From positions 32,990-96,989 of the forward strand of contig WBMW01004848.1 of assembly GCA_013396635.1 (NCBI GenBank): a DNA stretch of 64,000 nucleotides, read 5' to 3'. Source of the DNA: Penelope pileata. Lineage: Eukaryota > Chordata > Aves > Galliformes > Cracidae. Position numbers and translations under genes: made by a program. The notes beneath the pieces were generated by a model. That model ran no database searches. It was not told the origin of the DNA and saw nothing but the letters and a program-made list of their open reading frames with translations. Positions 60,765-64,000 of the stretch are shown here, one piece after another. Position 1 is the first letter of the stretch; each line of letters opens with the position of its first letter.

Positions 60765-63700
60765 AACTCTTTCATATCAGAAGAAGGACTTTTCTTATTT
60801 AGATTTATTCTCCCAGTTAAGACTATGTCACTACAATTTCACATAAAGTTGGTTTTCTGCTCTAGTTATTCATGGGCACACTGTCTTCTAACTAGCAGTA
60901 CAGCACTTATTGTTGAAACAAGTCCCAGCTTCTACAGGAAAACCTGCTGGATCTTTCTTGCTTCTTGACAAATAACAGCTTCTAAATTCCATGGAGGCCA
61001 GTGACATTACTCGATGCAAACATTCTGCTTGAGCTTGTCCTCTCATTGGTGGCCAGACTGAGAAAATCTGTCAACCCCTCACTCCTATTATATATATGCA
61101 GAAAACACTTATATATGAGTGTGGTAGGTAAATAACTATTTGGATCTTGCTACAAAGGGTTAACCAAGAATATTTCTTGTATCGATGTATGCAAATAAAT
61201 ATAGATTTTGAAATGCATTCCTGTAAAGACAGAAATATTTAAAATAAAGAAAAAAAATCCTGCAAAATTGTTAACCTACATTGTTAGACTTTGTATGGTC
61301 ATACAGGGATTATGATTTATGATTTACAGGCTTAAAGATAGATATCCTGTGCATAGGGAATCTGGGGTATGCCCTTCAGGAACAGCAGACATGATGTGGA
61401 GTTCCTAGTAACCCTGCAGGTTTCTGGAGAGCACTTGAAAACTAGGGGCCACAAATGGCAACTAGACTTCTTCTTTTAGGCAAATGAGTTAGTTGCTCCT
61501 CCTCCTCTCCCCCTCCCGCAATTATATTTAAGCAAGTAGTTGGATGGATACCTAGATTGTTATCTTCAAATCAGCTTGAGGTTGTAAAAGTTAATTTGAT
61601 CTTCAGTCTTAGGTTTTTGTGATCCAAGTCCTGGCTCTGTGCAGCTATGCTGGGTGATCTTGGCATTTCACTTAGCAAACTTTTATTAGGATGTGAAAAG
61701 AAGTAACACAGAGGTGTAAATGTTGAGACTGCCATAGTTACAAGTGAAGGATTTGGGGGAAAAATATTAATATGAAAAAAAGAGAACCAGAAGACTGCAA
61801 CCTAGCAACACTGCGGATCAGCCAGCTCCAAGGCACAGCAAAGGTCACCCTTTCTGCTCCCATTCTCCCTTCGAGAGCTACCTCACCAGAAGAGGCTTTT
61901 TGGGTTCAGAAGAGGTGGGAATATTTATGACTCAGCTGGCAGCTGATCAGTCCTAGCTATCTTCTCTGTGTATTAGCCAATAAAGCATTGCTTTGTAGTT
62001 TTAAATTCTGCATCTCCTACTTGTAGAGCCACTATCTACTCAGTAAAAGTTGCCAGGGAACAGACATTGTATTAGGATCATGAAACTGTATTTCATCAGT
62101 TAGAAAGCCTGAATCTCAGGTGAGTCAAACATTTGTACTTCCCATTGATTTCAGTAAGTACAATAATGTATTGTTTTTTCGGTTCTGCGGTGGAAGGGGA
62201 TGAGAGTAAAAGGTTAAGATATGCAGCTGTGAAAAGATTTACCCAGAAATCTGAGTTAATAATTCAGATAAGCCACATCTTAATGCTCTGAAAGCTTTAC
62301 AACAAATCTGTAAAATTTCTCCCAAAGCTTCCTCCAGTAATCTAATTATAGAATAAAACCAAATTTTAGAAGGTGCAACCCAAAAAATACCTTTGGCACA
62401 AAATTAGTAATAAGAAGTAAATAAACTGCAAACCGGTATGTTGTCAATATAACTGCAATTTAGAAACTTTATTTTTTTGTTCAAATGTGAAAGCAAATGT
62501 GCTTATATGGAGAAGATGAGAGCATGGAAATCGTTTGTGGCAAGACACTGACATAGAATCATGTTTCAAATGCTATATTAGTCATTTAATAAGGAAAGTG
62601 GCTGCAATGATCCACTGTTTCCACAAGATAATTGTTTCGTCAATACTGTTATATTCCAAAACAATGCATAGTCACTTTAATGTCACCTATATGAACCTAG
62701 TACAATTGGAAATATTGATTAGAGCAGAGGCCATTATGCCAAGATATGGGCTATGTAATGTAGCAAGAATTGATTTCTGTTCCACTATTTGTTTTCATGT
62801 GAATAATGGCCAAATACTCTCTAGCACAGCACACTCGCACTGCCCATGATAACTGCTCAGTAATGGTAGTTTACAGTTAGCTACTGATGACTTTTTTTCA
62901 GTCTGTGTCCACAGTGGAAATCAGAGTACGATAAATAAAGGAATATACTAAGAAGTAAAAATTTAGCTAACTTCAAGGAAAAAAAGGAGGAAGAGCAATT
63001 AGAAATGTTTGAGTAGCATTCAGTTACTGTGCCACATAGCTTCTAGTTAAGTCGGTTCCTATTTCATTGCACTTGAAGTAATTCAGTGAGTGTATTTTGT
63101 CATGAAGTTTTGTGTGTAGAGGTAAAAAAAACATCAGCTAGAAACATGCAGAAGGTAAAACAGTGCGTATTCTTAACTTTCATGCTCAGTTATTTTCAAG
63201 TAATTATTTGTAAAAGAAATGTAGTGTACCTGCTGAAAAACAAAATCTTCATTTTAGTCATTAATTGATAGAATATCTATACATTTCCTGGTGTGTTGTG
63301 TTGTTTTCTTTTTATTTGTTTATTTATTTGCTTGTCAATAAAACAGGCCATGGGTAGGGTCTACAATGATTTTTTATTTATGACTGTCAATATATTTATA
63401 AAAAAGTATACTAAAGAAGACTTTACCTTTTGTATTACACCTTTGACTCCTCATGCTTTTTCCAGTATTTTATTTTTCCCCGTTTCCGTTTCTGATTCTG
63501 TCTCAAAAGACTGAATATCTGTCACTAGTCCACACTTTCATTAAGAGTGGACTTTCATCAGATCAATATACATTGTTAACTTGAACGTGAAATGAGCATA
63601 ACATAGGGGAATCTTAATACTGCTAGTTTAAATTTCTTTAATCACTTGTGCATTCAAGTTTCTATTTAAATTTTGTTGTACGGAGTTCTTCATTTATTTG

Positions 63701-63986
63701 GGAGTTTTAGTGAACATTCTGTAATTTAAAAGCATTGATAAGAAACCTAAGTCTAGCCTACATCTATATTTCTCAATAATTATATACTGAAAAAGAAATG
63801 AATGATGAATTTATTCTGCTGTATATTTATTTTCATTTTACTTACAACTTCAACAAAGATATCATTCACAACTAAGTTTCTGTTAGTTAGTAGAGACCGT
63901 CTCCAGGAAAGGAGAAATTCCAAATGTGCTTTAGTAAGATATGTACAAGTTCTAAATGAGCAGTTCAACAGAGTTATGAATCTGTA

Positions 63987-64000
63987 TCACAGAATCATAG
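63987..64000 (-). mobile_element. Probable start of a CR1 3' tail at window edge
   Basis: TCACAGAATCATAG at the very end of the window is the reverse complement of the CR1 terminal octamers. A CR1 in - orientation probably continues beyond the edge. The match is short, so this is a prediction. Confidence 0.5.

Larger units (their letters stand above)
55611..63986. other. Non-coding DNA, no gene seen
   Basis: AT-rich sequence with chance-level frames. Two - strand frames (146 codons at 55,818-56,258 and 122 codons at 59,298-59,666) are mentioned as findings. A hydrophobic + frame at 60,030-60,290 simply reflects T-rich sequence. TA/TG-rich low complexity lies at about 57,560-57,680. Confidence 0.65.

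Overview
The window looks like a gene-poor stretch of a bird genome. It is AT-rich, CpG-poor and mostly single-copy. Its recognisable repeats are of avian types: CR1 LINEs with the typical 3' end (a motif like GGACTAGATGACCTTTAAAG followed by a short ATTCTATG-like tail) and LTRs of endogenous retroviruses, one carrying the avian LTR end motifs TTTATCTCAACCCACGAG and GGTCAAACCATGACA. I cannot assign the bird order. I found no convincing host protein-coding exon, tRNA, rRNA or CRISPR array. The many short open frames are what chance predicts in this composition.

Layout. 1-6.45 kb: single-copy non-coding DNA. 6.45-7.04 kb: a CpG-rich patch with the layout of an LTR on the + strand. 7.04-11.1 kb: non-coding, with several simple repeats. 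11.1-11.74 kb: a GC-rich fragment of a long avian LTR on the - strand; its 185-residue open frame is not a gene. 11.74-16.65 kb: non-coding, with one old CR1 tail near 13.2 kb. 16.66-19.11 kb: a nearly full-span but broken CR1 LINE on the + strand, with endonuclease and partial reverse transcriptase remnants and an internal deletion that removes the second catalytic box. 19.1-25.16 kb: non-coding. 25.16-25.65 kb: a solo-looking LTR with imperfect inverted ends. 25.65-32.69 kb: non-coding. 32.69-33.35 kb: an internal CR1 fragment. 33.35-41.6 kb: non-coding, with a 33-base assembly gap.

41.6-42.36 kb: a well-preserved LTR on the - strand with adjoining proviral sequence that holds a membrane-spanning, envelope-tail-like open frame. 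42.36-47.95 kb: non-coding. 47.95-48.08 kb: CR1 tail. 48.1-52.0 kb: non-coding. 52.0-53.3 kb: a degenerate tandem repeat (about 417 bp period) interrupted by a CR1 tail. 53.4-55.6 kb: an unexplained GC-richer segment with internal duplications. 55.6-64 kb: non-coding, ending in what looks like the start of another CR1 tail.

No genes act together here; the biology visible is the history of retroelement insertion and decay. The least explained parts are the 52.0-55.6 kb segment and the envelope-like frame beside the 41.6 kb LTR. Neither is strong evidence for a new functional system.
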